Shown here: piece by piece, positions 31,089 through 38,734 of the stretch | Layout of the letters: each line of letters starts with the position of its first letter | How positions within the stretch are numbered: position 1 is the first letter of the stretch | NCBI RefSeq assembly: GCF_003850245.1 | Contig: NZ_CP031015.1 | Location: 1,922,001-1,986,000 of the forward strand | Length of the DNA stretch: 64,000 nt | From: Microbacterium sp. ABRD28 | Lineage (GTDB): Bacteria; Actinomycetota; Actinomycetes; Actinomycetales; Microbacteriaceae | Direction of reading: 5' to 3' | Position numbers and translations under genes: made by a program | Notes under the pieces: model-generated | What the model saw: only the letters and a program-made list of their open reading frames with translations | Databases searched by the model: none | Told to the model about the DNA's origin: nothing

Positions 31089-31135
31089 GAAACCTGATGT
31101 TTACCCAGGGGCCGGGGGTGTAACCGACCGGAAAC
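31089..31135 (+). promoter_or_regulatory. GlnR-like binding boxes upstream of amt
   Basis: GTAAC (31120-31124) and GAAAC (31131-31135) are separated by exactly 6 nt, matching the GlnR a-b half-site pair of actinobacteria. Just upstream, GAAAC (31089-31093) and TTTAC (31100-31104) have the same 6-nt spacing. They lie about 93-140 bp before the ammonium transporter, a classical GlnR target. This suggests nitrogen-controlled expression. Confidence 0.65.
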
Positions 31136-31227
31136 ACGGGACGCATGCCTCTTGAAACCGCGGGTCACCACACTGGAGGCCACCCGACGCTACATCCTGC
31201 GTCCCTGCAGAGAGGTTCTCCTGAGAG

Positions 31228-32496
31228 ATGGATCAAGGCAATACCGCATTCATGCTCATCGCGGCCGCACTCGTCCTGCTGATGACGCCAGGGTTGGCGT
31301 TCTTCTACGGCGGACTGGTGAAGGCCAAGAGCGTCATCAGCATGATGATGCTCAGCTTCGGCTCGCTCGGACTCATCGGCGTCCTCTGGGTGCTCTACGG
31401 TTACGCGATCGCGTTCCCGGGAGCTGAGGGACTGGTCGCCCCGTGGTCCATCGACTGGTCGGCCCTCGGTCTGACGAGCCTCCTCGAGGTGCCCGAGGGC
31501 GCCGCCTATCCGCCGCTCGCCTTCGTCGCCTTCCAGGCCACGTTCGCGATCCTGACCGTCGCCCTCGTGTCCGGTGCGATCGCCGACCGCGCCAAGTTCG
31601 GCGCCTGGCTGATCTTCGCCGGCCTCTGGGCGACGATCGTGTACTTCCCGGTCGCCAGCTGGGTGTTCAACTTCGGTCTGGCCGAAGACGGCAGCTTCGC
31701 CTACGGCGGCTGGATCACCTACGGCCTCCAGGAGACCTTCGGGGTGGGCGCCATCGACTTCGCCGGTGGAACGGCGGTTCACATCAACGCCGGTGCCGCC
31801 GCTCTGGCCCTGGCTCTCGTGCTCGGCAAGCGGGTCGGCTTCCAGAAGGGCGTGCACGTTCCCCACAACCCGCCGTTCGTCCTCCTCGGCGCCGGCCTGC
31901 TGTGGTTCGGCTGGTTCGGCTTCAACGCCGGCTCGGAGCTGGCTGCCGACGGTGTGGCCGCTCTCGCGTTCGTCAACACCATCGCTGCTCCGGCCGCCGC
32001 TCTTCTCGCGTGGCTCGTCGTGGAGAAGATCAAGGACGGCAAGCCCACCTCGGTCGGCGCCGCATCGGGTGCCGTGGCGGGTCTTGTCGCCATCACGCCG
32101 GCCTGTGCCTCGCTCGACCCGATCTGGGCGATCCTCCTCGGCATCATCGCCGGTGTCGTCTGCGCCCTGGCCATCGAGCTGAAGTACGCCTGGGGCTTCG
32201 ACGACTCGCTTGACGTCGTGGGCATCCACCTCGTGGGTGGCCTGGTCGGCACGCTCTACATCGGCTTCTTCGCCAACGGCACCGGCCTGTTCATGGGCGG
32301 TGACGGCACGCAGCTGCTGGTGCAGGCGATCGCCGCTGTGGCCGTGCTGGCGTACTCCTTCGTGCTCGCCTGGATCATCGGTTTCGCCATCCAGAAGACG
32401 ATCGGCTTCCGCGTGAAGAACGAGGACGAGGTCGCCGGTATCGACACCGTGGTGCACGGCGAAGAGGGTTACGTCCTCACCGACACTCGCGGCTGA
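31228..32496 (+). CDS. amt: Ammonium transporter
   Basis: A 422-residue integral membrane protein of the Amt/MEP family with about 11 helices. Family signatures include TPGLAFFYGGLVKAKSVISM near the start, DFAGGTAVHINAG around residue 175, and the GLLWFGWFGFNAGS helix. It takes up ammonium when nitrogen is scarce. No glnK or glnD gene follows, unlike the common amtB-glnK pair; the gene is alone and ends in a long hairpin. GlnR-like boxes upstream indicate nitrogen regulation. Confidence 0.95.
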   Translation: MDQGNTAFMLIAAALVLLMTPGLAFFYGGLVKAKSVISMMMLSFGSLGLIGVLWVLYGYAIAFPGAEGLVAPWSIDWSALGLTSLLEVPEGAAYPPLAFVAFQATFAILTVALVSGAIADRAKFGAWLIFAGLWATIVYFPVASWVFNFGLAEDGSFAYGGWITYGLQETFGVGAIDFAGGTAVHINAGAAALALALVLGKRVGFQKGVHVPHNPPFVLLGAGLLWFGWFGFNAGSELAADGVAALAFVNTIAAPAAALLAWLVVEKIKDGKPTSVGAASGAVAGLVAITPACASLDPIWAILLGIIAGVVCALAIELKYAWGFDDSLDVVGIHLVGGLVGTLYIGFFANGTGLFMGGDGTQLLVQAIAAVAVLAYSFVLAWIIGFAIQKTIGFRVKNEDEVAGIDTVVHGEEGYVLTDTRG

Positions 32497-32514
32497 ATCA
32501 CCGAACGCCGTATC

Positions 32515-32548
32515 CGGAGGGCGTCGCGCGAGAGCGCGGCGCCCTCCG
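32515..32548 (+). terminator. Terminator after amt
   Basis: A 9-bp outer stem (CGGAGGGCG, 32515-32523, with 32540-32548) encloses a second 5-bp CGCGC/GCGCG stem with a GAGA loop. It begins 18 bp after the amt stop. Confidence 0.75.
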
Positions 32549-32562
32549 CGTATGTTGGCGTG

Positions 32563-33084
32563 ATGGTGCGAATGCGCGGTCTCCTCGGTTCCCTCTCTGC
32601 GCTCCTCGGTGCGGGTCGCACGAGCCGAGGAGCGCGCCCGGACGCGGGGGATTCCGCGACGAGCCCGGCGGTGGGCACCCAGACCGTCGCCCGCCCGCCC
32701 CGGAACCTCGTCATCGAGTACAGGCCAGACCCCGACGGCACTGCCGATGCGGGCGAGATCGTCTGGACGTGGGTTCCCTACGCCGAGAACGACGGGCGCG
32801 GCAAGGATCGTCCGGTCCTCGTCATCGGTCGGGCATCAGCCGATCGGGTCTACGCGGTGCGACTGACCAGCCAGGCGCACGACGGCGACCATGACTACCT
32901 GCCGCTGGGCACGGGGGAGTGGGACAGCCGTGGTCGCGCCTCGTGGGTGGACATCGATCAGCTGTACACCGTTCATGATCGCGGGATGCGACGCGAGGCG
33001 GCCGCCCTCGACCTGCAGCGTTTCACCACGGTGGCCGAGGCGCTTCGAAGGAGATACGGCTGGCGGTTCTCCGCGCCGAGATGA
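32563..33084 (+). CDS. PemK/MazF-like protein, no antitoxin partner
   Basis: A 173-residue protein. The first 60 residues are low complexity; residues about 65-170 resemble the PemK/MazF barrel: VWTWVPYAENDGRGKDRPVLVIG, then VYAVRLTSQAHD and SWVDIDQLYTV. MazF-type proteins are mRNA endonucleases in toxin-antitoxin pairs. No antitoxin-sized gene lies on either side (amt before, tRNA after), so it may be a housekeeping barrel protein rather than a toxin. A TATGTT -10 box (32551-32556) puts the transcript start at or near the ATG, so it may be leaderless; GTG 32560 is an alternative start. Confidence 0.7.
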   Translation: MVRMRGLLGSLSALLGAGRTSRGARPDAGDSATSPAVGTQTVARPPRNLVIEYRPDPDGTADAGEIVWTWVPYAENDGRGKDRPVLVIGRASADRVYAVRLTSQAHDGDHDYLPLGTGEWDSRGRASWVDIDQLYTVHDRGMRREAAALDLQRFTTVAEALRRRYGWRFSAPR

Positions 33085-33094
33085 GACTCGGATG

Positions 33095-33170
33095 TGGTGG
33101 GCGATACCAGACTCGAACTGATGACCTCTTCCGTGTGAAGGAAGCGCGCTACCAACTGCGCCAATCGCCC
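33095..33170 (-). tRNA. tRNA-Val (CAC)
   Basis: A full cloverleaf on the minus strand with acceptor GGGCGAT/ATCGCCC, anticodon stem CTTCC/GGAAG with loop TTCACAC (anticodon CAC), and an encoded CCA end at 33095-33097. It lies tail-to-tail with the PemK-like gene and is divergent from the plus-strand tRNA cluster. Confidence 0.95.
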
Positions 33171-33259
33171 GTCGGCCCGGGGGCCGGGTACCGATGTTAC
33201 CGGATGCCGGAGCCCGGTCCGAACCGGAAGTCGCGGCGACACGCGGCGGAGGCGCTGGT

Positions 33260-33288
33260 TTGGAACAGGGCGCCGGATCGGCTAAAGT
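33260..33288 (+). promoter_or_regulatory. Promoter of the tRNA Gly-Cys-Val cluster
   Basis: TTGGAA (33260-33265) and TAAAGT (33283-33288) are separated by exactly 17 bp and lie 30 bp before the tRNA-Gly gene, a strong housekeeping sigma promoter. Confidence 0.75.
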
Positions 33289-33317
33289 CGGTGAAGCGCC
33301 CGGGAAGCCGGGAGCAC

Positions 33318-33390
33318 GCGGATGTAGCGCAGTTGGTAGCGCATCACCTTGCCAAGGTGAGGGTCGCGAGTTCGAGTCTCGTCATCCGCT
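33318..33390 (+). tRNA. tRNA-Gly (GCC)
   Basis: A cloverleaf with acceptor GCGGATG/CATCCGC and anticodon arm TCACC-TTGCCAA-GGTGA (anticodon GCC). It is the first gene of a three-tRNA transcript. No CCA is encoded. Confidence 0.95.
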
Positions 33391-33445
33391 CGAGTGCGGG
33401 GTCCACCCTCCGGGGTGGACACGACGCGTGGGTCGAACCACACAC

Positions 33446-33516
33446 GGTGGCGTGGCCGAGCGGCTAGGCACCGGCCTGCAAAGCCGTTTACACGGGTTCG
33501 AATCCCGTCGCCACCT
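33446..33516 (+). tRNA. tRNA-Cys (GCA)
   Basis: Acceptor GGTGGCG/CGCCACC; the anticodon loop CTGCAAA gives GCA. CCA follows directly at 33517-33519. It is the second gene of the tRNA cluster. Confidence 0.94.
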
Positions 33517-33544
33517 CCACTCCACATAATCAAACAGCCCTTGG

Positions 33545-33616
33545 GCGCGATTGGCGCAGCGGTAGCGCGCTTCCCTGACACGGAAGAGGTCACTGGTTCG
33601 ATCCCAGTATCGCGCA
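33545..33616 (+). tRNA. tRNA-Val (GAC)
   Basis: Acceptor GCGCGAT/ATCGCGC; anticodon stem CTTCC/GGAAG with loop CTGACAC (anticodon GAC). It is the last tRNA, followed at once by a terminator. With the Val-CAC gene on the other strand, this 520-bp region carries two valine isoacceptors. Confidence 0.95.
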
Positions 33617-33621
33617 CAGAT

Positions 33622-33649
33622 GAAAACCCCCGGTCAGCCGGGGGTTTTC
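33622..33649 (+). terminator. Rho-independent terminator of the tRNA cluster
   Basis: A 12-bp stem from GAAAACCCCCGG and its complement with a TCAG loop, followed by a T-rich stretch (TGTTTCTG). It is 5 bp after the last tRNA. Confidence 0.9.
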
Positions 33650-33747
33650 TGTTTCTGAGGTGCGGGGCGGGCGACGTTGGTGTTCGTGCGCTGTGAAGTC
33701 GGTGCGCGTCTCGTGGGGCCGTCTTCTCGTGCCTTAGAGTCACGCGT

Positions 33748-33981
33748 ATGGCTTCCGAGGGTGACTTTGTTCCTGGATGGCTGCGGGCAACCGTGTGGGG
33801 GATCGCCATCTCTCTTGCGGCCCTCGGTGTGGTCTTGGCGCTGGTGTCGGGCAGTTTCCTGCCGCTCGTGGCGTTCCTCGGGCTCGCTGTTCCGATGGTC
33901 CCGCTCGGAAGACGTCGCGGTGCCGGCGCCAGCTCCACCGGCCAGCGACGTCATGGAGGCGCCGCCGCCGCCGGGCGCTGA
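33748..33981 (+). CDS. Small two-helix membrane protein, hypothetical
   Basis: A 77-residue protein. Two hydrophobic helices (about residues 13-34 and 36-52) are followed by a basic, glycine- and alanine-rich tail containing RRRGAG. A TTAGAG box about 9 nt before the ATG suggests a short-leader or leaderless transcript. I do not recognise the family. A small membrane protein is the only safe description. Confidence 0.5.
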   Translation: MASEGDFVPGWLRATVWGIAISLAALGVVLALVSGSFLPLVAFLGLAVPMVPLGRRRGAGASSTGQRRHGGAAAAGR

Positions 33982-34099
33982 CCGCAGCTCAGGCGGGCAA
34001 GAGGGTTCCGCTCTGCCATCGGCGAAACCGACGTTCACGCTCGAGACGCACCGTGTCACGGTAGGTCTCGGTGCAGGGCGTGGGTCTCGGTGAAAGGGC

Positions 34100-34408
34100 T
34101 CACGGCGAAGGGTCGACCGCGTTCGCCCACACCCAGCATCGGTACTCACGCGTGCCCACGTGGAACCTGATCGCCACCGCGCGCGGGGTCCACATGCACG
34201 CCTCGGCGTCGACCTGCACCGGCGTCGCGCCGAAGCGAACCCACGCGCGCACAGCCTTCGGGTGGGGATCGGTCGTGCACGGCAGGAGGTCCAACTGCAG
34301 CTCCGCCCGGGTCAACGTCTGCAAAGACCCCTGTGCCGCGGTGCGTTCGAGGACACGATCGCTGATCCGGCGGTCCACCGCGTCGGCGTAGCGCCTGTTC
34401 GTGCCAAT
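34100..34408 (-). CDS. Hypothetical protein, possible ATT start codon
   Basis: A frame of 92 residues from GTG 34378, or 102 from ATT 34408. Residues WVRFGATPVQVDAEACMWTP and HVGTREYRCWVWANAV look like a real small folded domain. Starting at ATT adds GTNRRYADAVDRR, and a very strong ribosome site (GGAGGAGGG, 34418-34426 on this strand) lies 9 nt before that ATT, too far from GTG 34378 (39 nt). I therefore prefer the ATT start, a rare codon known from infC. No ATG or TTG fits. The function is unknown. Confidence 0.5.
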   Translation of the reverse strand: MGTNRRYADAVDRRISDRVLERTAAQGSLQTLTRAELQLDLLPCTTDPHPKAVRAWVRFGATPVQVDAEACMWTPRAVAIRFHVGTREYRCWVWANAVDPSP

Positions 34409-34640
34409 GGCGATCGTCCCTCCTCCGCCCGAGCAGCGGCGAGTCTATCCGCGGCCGACGACATGGTCCGTGTCCACCGTCCCCGGGGGAGGAGAGGGAG
34501 TTCCGCGGGTGACGATTTCAAATCCGAAGCCAGTGCTCTCGGCTCGAGAGGACGCGTCGGGGCGCGGGGCGCTCAGCAGGACCGACCGGTCCGGGCTCGA
34601 GGCACGCGGGACGCTGACCTGGTTCGCGACCGCATGCGAA
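34409..34640. other. Intergenic stretch without a supported gene
   Basis: Between the small hypothetical gene and the GHL10 gene, 34409-34713 has no coding frame I can support. Open frames on both strands (for example minus 34445-34783) have low-complexity Ser/Arg/Pro content and overlap the end of the hydrolase. It holds the ribosome site of the small gene and, at 34641-34675, a terminator. Confidence 0.5.
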
Positions 34641-34675
34641 GGGGTGGAGTCCCCGGACTGCGAGAACTCCACCCC
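34641..34675 (-). terminator. Terminator after the GHL10 hydrolase gene
   Basis: A 10-bp perfect stem (GGGGTGGAGT at 34641-34650 with ACTCCACCCC at 34666-34675) and a 15-nt loop, about 40 bp downstream of the hydrolase stop. Confidence 0.65.
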
Positions 34676-34713
34676 CACCGCGTTCGCGGTGTCATCGCCG
34701 TTGCGGCGAAGCG

Positions 34714-37179
34714 TCACCGACGGACGGCGGCCTCGACCCAGCGTCCGTACATCGCCAGATCGCGCTGAGCCCGCTCCACCCATGCTGCTGACGCGGTGTC
34801 GTCAGCAGGGAGGAGGCTCGAGGCTTTGTCGAGCTCCCTGGCGGCCTTGTCGAGCTTGCCGTCAGACAGCGCGTCGAGGGCTTTGTCGAGACGGTGTCCG
34901 ATGCGATCAGCGTCTTTCGCAGCCAGGCATCGGCCCTCGACGGTGGCGGGCAGGCCGTCACGCAGGTGACGGATCCCCGTCGAGGCCGCGCTGATCGGAT
35001 CCGCGTGCGGAGCGACGGCCTCGACCCGGTGCGCGCCTTCCGACAGCGCCCGCGCCTGCGCATCGCTCAACTGGTTGTAGGCGAACAGGCCCGTGCCATC
35101 GGACCCTGCCGCGTTCACCGCGCGAATCTGCTCCAGCACCGTGCCGGACGTCGAGCCGCGGAACGGTCCATACGTCGCGGTGTACAGGTATTCCTCATCG
35201 CCGACCCGTTCGCGCATGGCTTCCGTGTCGCGTGCGACAGAGGTCCCGGAGGTGCCGAAGGACATGCCCGTCAGAACGTCCACGAAGCCGCGATCGACCC
35301 AGTCGCCCCAGTTCTGGAACTTCTTGTCGAGCCCGTCGACCGGGTCGGCGAACACGGCCGCCGACAGCGCGATCTCGGGAGCGGACTTCTGCTGCAGATC
35401 CCGAACCTCTCCGACGAACGAGGTCACGTTCGCGATCCGCCAGTCCGTCCAGGTCTGCCAGAGCGGCGAGTCCGGGGTGAGGGAGTAGGGGTCGACGCCG
35501 TGTTCGCCGGCGAATGCCTGTCGCGAGTAGTCGCTGTAGGAATACCCTGCCGTCTCCCAGGGCTGCGAGACCGGGTACCGGATGTAGTCGAGGTGGATTC
35601 CGTCGATGTCGTACGTCGACATGAGCTCTGCCAGCAGCGACTGCACGTAGGCCCGCGCGTCGGGGTGCGCGGCGTCGAGGAAGTAGTAGCCGGGCTCCGC
35701 GATCGAGGGGTGGAGGCCGGGCTTCCCGACATCCTGTCGCTGGATCGCCGCCCACTCCGGGTGCTGCGACAGGATCGGACCGGTACCCACTGTCTGATCG
35801 GCACCGACGAAGAAGGTGTGGATCCAGGGATGCAGCTCGATGCCGCGCTCGTGCGCACCCTCGATCCATACCTGCAGGGGGTCGAACCCGACCATCTCGG
35901 GGCGCTGGGGGGCGATACCGGCGGCGGCGGCGGCCTCGGAGGGGTAGATCGTGTATCCCTGATAGATGGTCTCGAGGAAGACCATGTTGAAGCCCGCCTC
36001 GTCGATCCGGTCGAGCGATTCCTCGATGGCTTCCGGTGTGGTCTCTTCAGGACGCACCCACGTCGCGCGCCCCTCCGCGACCCGTGACTCCGCAGTGCGG
36101 TGGGCGGCGAGCTCGGCCGCGCCCCGCGCCGCCACCGCGAGATCCACCGCCTCAGCTGCGTCGCCCGACCCCGAGGCGGCGCGTGCGTCGTCGAGGAGTG
36201 TCGCGGACTCCGTCGCCGCCGCGCGAGCGGCGTCGGACGCGAAGACCAGACACGACGCCGTGGCCGCCCCGATGCGTGCCGTGGCGTCATCGAGGGCGCG
36301 CTCGGCGCCGAAGATCGCGGTTCGTTCGTCGACCGTCGCGATCAGGACATCGCCCTCGATCGAGATCGCGGCTCCCACGACGGCGTTGGTCTGGAGCCAC
36401 GTGCCGCGTCCGCCGTGACCGGAGAGGACGTAGCCGTCGGCAGGGATCTCGCGGTCGTTGCCACCGGCGCCTGTGACGACGCCGTCCTGCACCGTGACCT
36501 CGTAACCGAAGTCGTTCGTTCCCGTGGTCTCCCGGCCCGATGCCGGCGTGTACTGGACCATCTGCTCGGCGCCGCGGCAGCCCGGGAAGCACACGCCCGT
36601 GCCGTCGACACCGGGTGGGTTGGACTGGGCTGTCGGATCGACCGCATCGAGCGTCGTACGCTCCTCCCGCGAGATGACCGGACCGATCCGCACGGTGTCG
36701 CCCGGGCGGATGTTGTCACGAAGCCACGCGCGGACGTCGGGCGTGCCCCCCGGCGACACCGAGAGGACGATGCCGTCGGCAGGGATCGCGTTGTCACCCG
36801 GGCGCAAGGCGGGATCACCGCACGGGGCGAGGATCGTGCACACGCTCTGCACCATCCATGCGCCGCCGGCGGCGGGGCGCAGCACGGCCTCACCGCCGAA
36901 CCCGTTGGTCTTCGTGGTCGCCCCGAATGCCGGGGTGTAGACGGCGACCATCCCGGCGAGCCTGCTCGGCGGGTTGACCGCGGCGATCGCGATCCGCTCG
37001 CCGCCGGCCGTCGTCACTTCGTCTCCCGCCACGGGCGCGACGAGGGCGGCGGCCTGCGCCTTCACGACGGGCACCGGGCTCAGACCCAGCGCGGGCGAGG
37101 CGCTCAGTGCACTCAGTGCGAGGGCGACGCCGGCCGCGGCGAGCGCGGTACGGCGGCGTGCACGTGTCAGGGCATTCAT
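34714..37179 (-). CDS. Secreted GHL10-type (family 10) glycoside hydrolase
   Basis: An 821-residue exported protein. Residues 1-30 form a signal peptide (RARRRTALAAAGVALALSAL). Residues 80-164 and 209-274 are two copies of one small domain, each with YTPAxGxxTxTNxFG and IPADGxVLS. The catalytic GHL10/DUF187 barrel spans about 375-680, with GFNMVFLETIYQGYTIYPS, GIELHPWIHTF, DIDGIHLDYIRYP and LTGMSFG. The C-terminal 130 residues are helical and charged. The family acts on extracellular polysaccharides, often with N-acetylated sugars. It diverges from the ABC importer across a shared operator region, so it probably supplies oligosaccharides to that importer. ATG 37179 (7 nt after AAGGA) or 37182 may be the start. 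Confidence 0.87.
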   Translation of the reverse strand: MNALTRARRRTALAAAGVALALSALSASPALGLSPVPVVKAQAAALVAPVAGDEVTTAGGERIAIAAVNPPSRLAGMVAVYTPAFGATTKTNGFGGEAVLRPAAGGAWMVQSVCTILAPCGDPALRPGDNAIPADGIVLSVSPGGTPDVRAWLRDNIRPGDTVRIGPVISREERTTLDAVDPTAQSNPPGVDGTGVCFPGCRGAEQMVQYTPASGRETTGTNDFGYEVTVQDGVVTGAGGNDREIPADGYVLSGHGGRGTWLQTNAVVGAAISIEGDVLIATVDERTAIFGAERALDDATARIGAATASCLVFASDAARAAATESATLLDDARAASGSGDAAEAVDLAVAARGAAELAAHRTAESRVAEGRATWVRPEETTPEAIEESLDRIDEAGFNMVFLETIYQGYTIYPSEAAAAAGIAPQRPEMVGFDPLQVWIEGAHERGIELHPWIHTFFVGADQTVGTGPILSQHPEWAAIQRQDVGKPGLHPSIAEPGYYFLDAAHPDARAYVQSLLAELMSTYDIDGIHLDYIRYPVSQPWETAGYSYSDYSRQAFAGEHGVDPYSLTPDSPLWQTWTDWRIANVTSFVGEVRDLQQKSAPEIALSAAVFADPVDGLDKKFQNWGDWVDRGFVDVLTGMSFGTSGTSVARDTEAMRERVGDEEYLYTATYGPFRGSTSGTVLEQIRAVNAAGSDGTGLFAYNQLSDAQARALSEGAHRVEAVAPHADPISAASTGIRHLRDGLPATVEGRCLAAKDADRIGHRLDKALDALSDGKLDKAARELDKASSLLPADDTASAAWVERAQRDLAMYGRWVEAAVRR

Positions 37180-37230
37180 CATCGAATCCTTGTCATTCCG
37201 TAGTGATCCGCGTTGTGGCATCACAGGTCA

Positions 37231-37252
37231 GCAATTGGTTCGTACCAATTGC
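37231..37252. promoter_or_regulatory. Palindromic operator 1 of the glycan locus
   Basis: A perfect inverted repeat with 9-bp arms GCAATTGGT and ACCAATTGC and a TCGT centre, 52 bp before the GHL10 start. It shares a TGGTTCG-n-ACCA core with operator 2. The layout resembles the dre sites of DasR/NagR (HutC-type GntR) regulators, and a gene of that class lies in the operon. Confidence 0.78.
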
Positions 37253-37326
37253 GCGCCAACGCTAGTCTGCGACGCGACTGATCGCAAGGGTCGGATCTCG
37301 AATCCATGACAATGGTCAGAAGCACG

Positions 37327-37355
37327 TTGCAGTGGTTCGAACCATTTGCTAACGT
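37327..37355 (+). promoter_or_regulatory. Promoter of the ABC operon with operator 2 in its spacer
   Basis: TTGCAG (-35, 37327-37332) and TAACGT (-10, 37350-37355) are exactly 17 bp apart. The spacer contains the perfect 12-bp palindrome TGGTTCGAACCA (37333-37344). A dimer bound there would block RNA polymerase, which fits repression by the HutC-type GntR protein encoded at 40527. Confidence 0.72.
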
Positions 37356-37400
37356 CCGTCCGTGGATCGCATCGATCCCGCAATCCGAAAGGTCCCACCA

Positions 37401-38729
37401 ATGACGTTGAACCGAACCCGTCGCACGCTTCTCGCGGGTGCGACTGCGACCGGTCTGGCCCTTGCGCTCGCCGGCTGCGGCCTCGAAGGTGTCGACACCG
37501 GCTCCGAGGCCTCCGCCGACGAGCTGTCGACCGTCGAAGGCGAGATCAGCTTCGCCACGCTCGAGCTCAGCTCCAACCCCGACCTCGCGGCGTACATCGA
37601 GGACACCATCGCGGCCTTCGAGGAGGAGTACCCGGGCACCGAGGTCGAGTGGATCGATGTGCCGTTCGCCGGGGCGCAGGAGAAGTTCGCCGCCGATGCC
37701 GCCGCCGGGAACCTCCCTGACGTGGTCAACATGAACCCCAACTTCGCTCAGCCGCTCGAACGCGAGGGAGTCTTCCTCGACATCGACCAGGCCGACCCCG
37801 AGCTCGCCGCAGAGTATGTCGAGGGGGCGTGGAAGGGATTCCAGGTTCCCGGCATGGAGGGGACCTTCGGTGTGCCGTGGTACCTGACCAGCGAGGTGAC
37901 GATGTACAACGCCGCGCTCTACGAAGCCGCGGGGCTGGACCCCGACGACGCACCCGAGACGTTCGCGGAGCTCTACGAGGACGCTCGCGCCATCTCGGAG
38001 GCCGGTGCGGGCGAGTTCTACGGCCTGCACCCCGCGCTGGAGAACCGGTTCATGACCGATCTGGCCAAGATCGGTGTCCCGCTCATCGATGAAGACCTCG
38101 TCTGGACCTTCAACACCCCGGACGCCGTCGAATACGTCGAGGGGCTCGCCGAGATGTACCAGTCGGGAGTGTTCCCGGCCGATTCGCTCACGCAGACCCT
38201 CAACGACGCCAAGGAGGGCTACCAGGCCGGGAACGTCGCGATGTTCCCCTCGGGACCGAACTTCCTCAACGGCATCGAGCAGAACGCTCCCGAGGTGTTC
38301 GCGAACACCCGGGTGGCACCCCAGATCGCCGCCGAGGGTGAGCCGGTCAACATGTCGGTGATGGGGCTCCTGATTCCCAAGACCAGCGAGAACCCCGGTA
38401 CCGCCTTGGCCTTCACGAAGTTCATCACCAACGCCGAGAACCAGCTCGCCTTCTCCCGGGTGGCGCCGGTGCTGCCGTCGGTCACCGCTGCGCTGGATGA
38501 TCCGTTCTTCCAGGACGACTCCGACGGCACCGAACTGTCCAAGGCCGTCAAGCTCTCCGCAGAGGGGCTCGCGCGCGCCGAGAACCTCACGCCCGTCCAG
38601 TACGACGACCAGGTCAAGAACGCGGTGCTGGCGAAGATCCAGCTCGCCCTCACCGGTGACCTGACCGCACAGGAGGCGCTCGACCAGGCGGTCGAAGAGG
38701 CCAACGCCATCACCGGCGGCGGGGAGTAG
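37401..38729 (+). CDS. Sugar ABC transporter substrate-binding lipoprotein
   Basis: A 442-residue extracellular solute-binding protein (family 1, MalE-like). The N terminus has RRTLLAGATATGLALALAGC, a lipoprotein signal with lipobox LAGC and acylated Cys26. WYLTSEVTMYNAALYEAAGLDPDDAPETFAELY is typical of oligosaccharide-binding proteins. ATG 37401 has GAAAGGT upstream. It is the first gene of a long plus-strand operon and delivers the ligand to the two permeases that follow. No ATPase gene is nearby, so a shared MsiK-type ATPase elsewhere in the genome must energise it. Confidence 0.92.
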   Translation: MTLNRTRRTLLAGATATGLALALAGCGLEGVDTGSEASADELSTVEGEISFATLELSSNPDLAAYIEDTIAAFEEEYPGTEVEWIDVPFAGAQEKFAADAAAGNLPDVVNMNPNFAQPLEREGVFLDIDQADPELAAEYVEGAWKGFQVPGMEGTFGVPWYLTSEVTMYNAALYEAAGLDPDDAPETFAELYEDARAISEAGAGEFYGLHPALENRFMTDLAKIGVPLIDEDLVWTFNTPDAVEYVEGLAEMYQSGVFPADSLTQTLNDAKEGYQAGNVAMFPSGPNFLNGIEQNAPEVFANTRVAPQIAAEGEPVNMSVMGLLIPKTSENPGTALAFTKFITNAENQLAFSRVAPVLPSVTAALDDPFFQDDSDGTELSKAVKLSAEGLARAENLTPVQYDDQVKNAVLAKIQLALTGDLTAQEALDQAVEEANAITGGGE

Positions 38730-38734
38730 ACGCG

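Noticed and set aside
33095..34408. Integrated element at the tRNA cluster
   Set aside because: No integrase, no duplicated tRNA end, and no change in base composition strong enough to support an insertion.
34445..34783. 112-residue minus-strand frame behind the GHL10 gene
   Set aside because: It overlaps the hydrolase C terminus, is composed mostly of Ser, Pro, Arg and Asp, and contains the terminator stem. No ribosome site fits.
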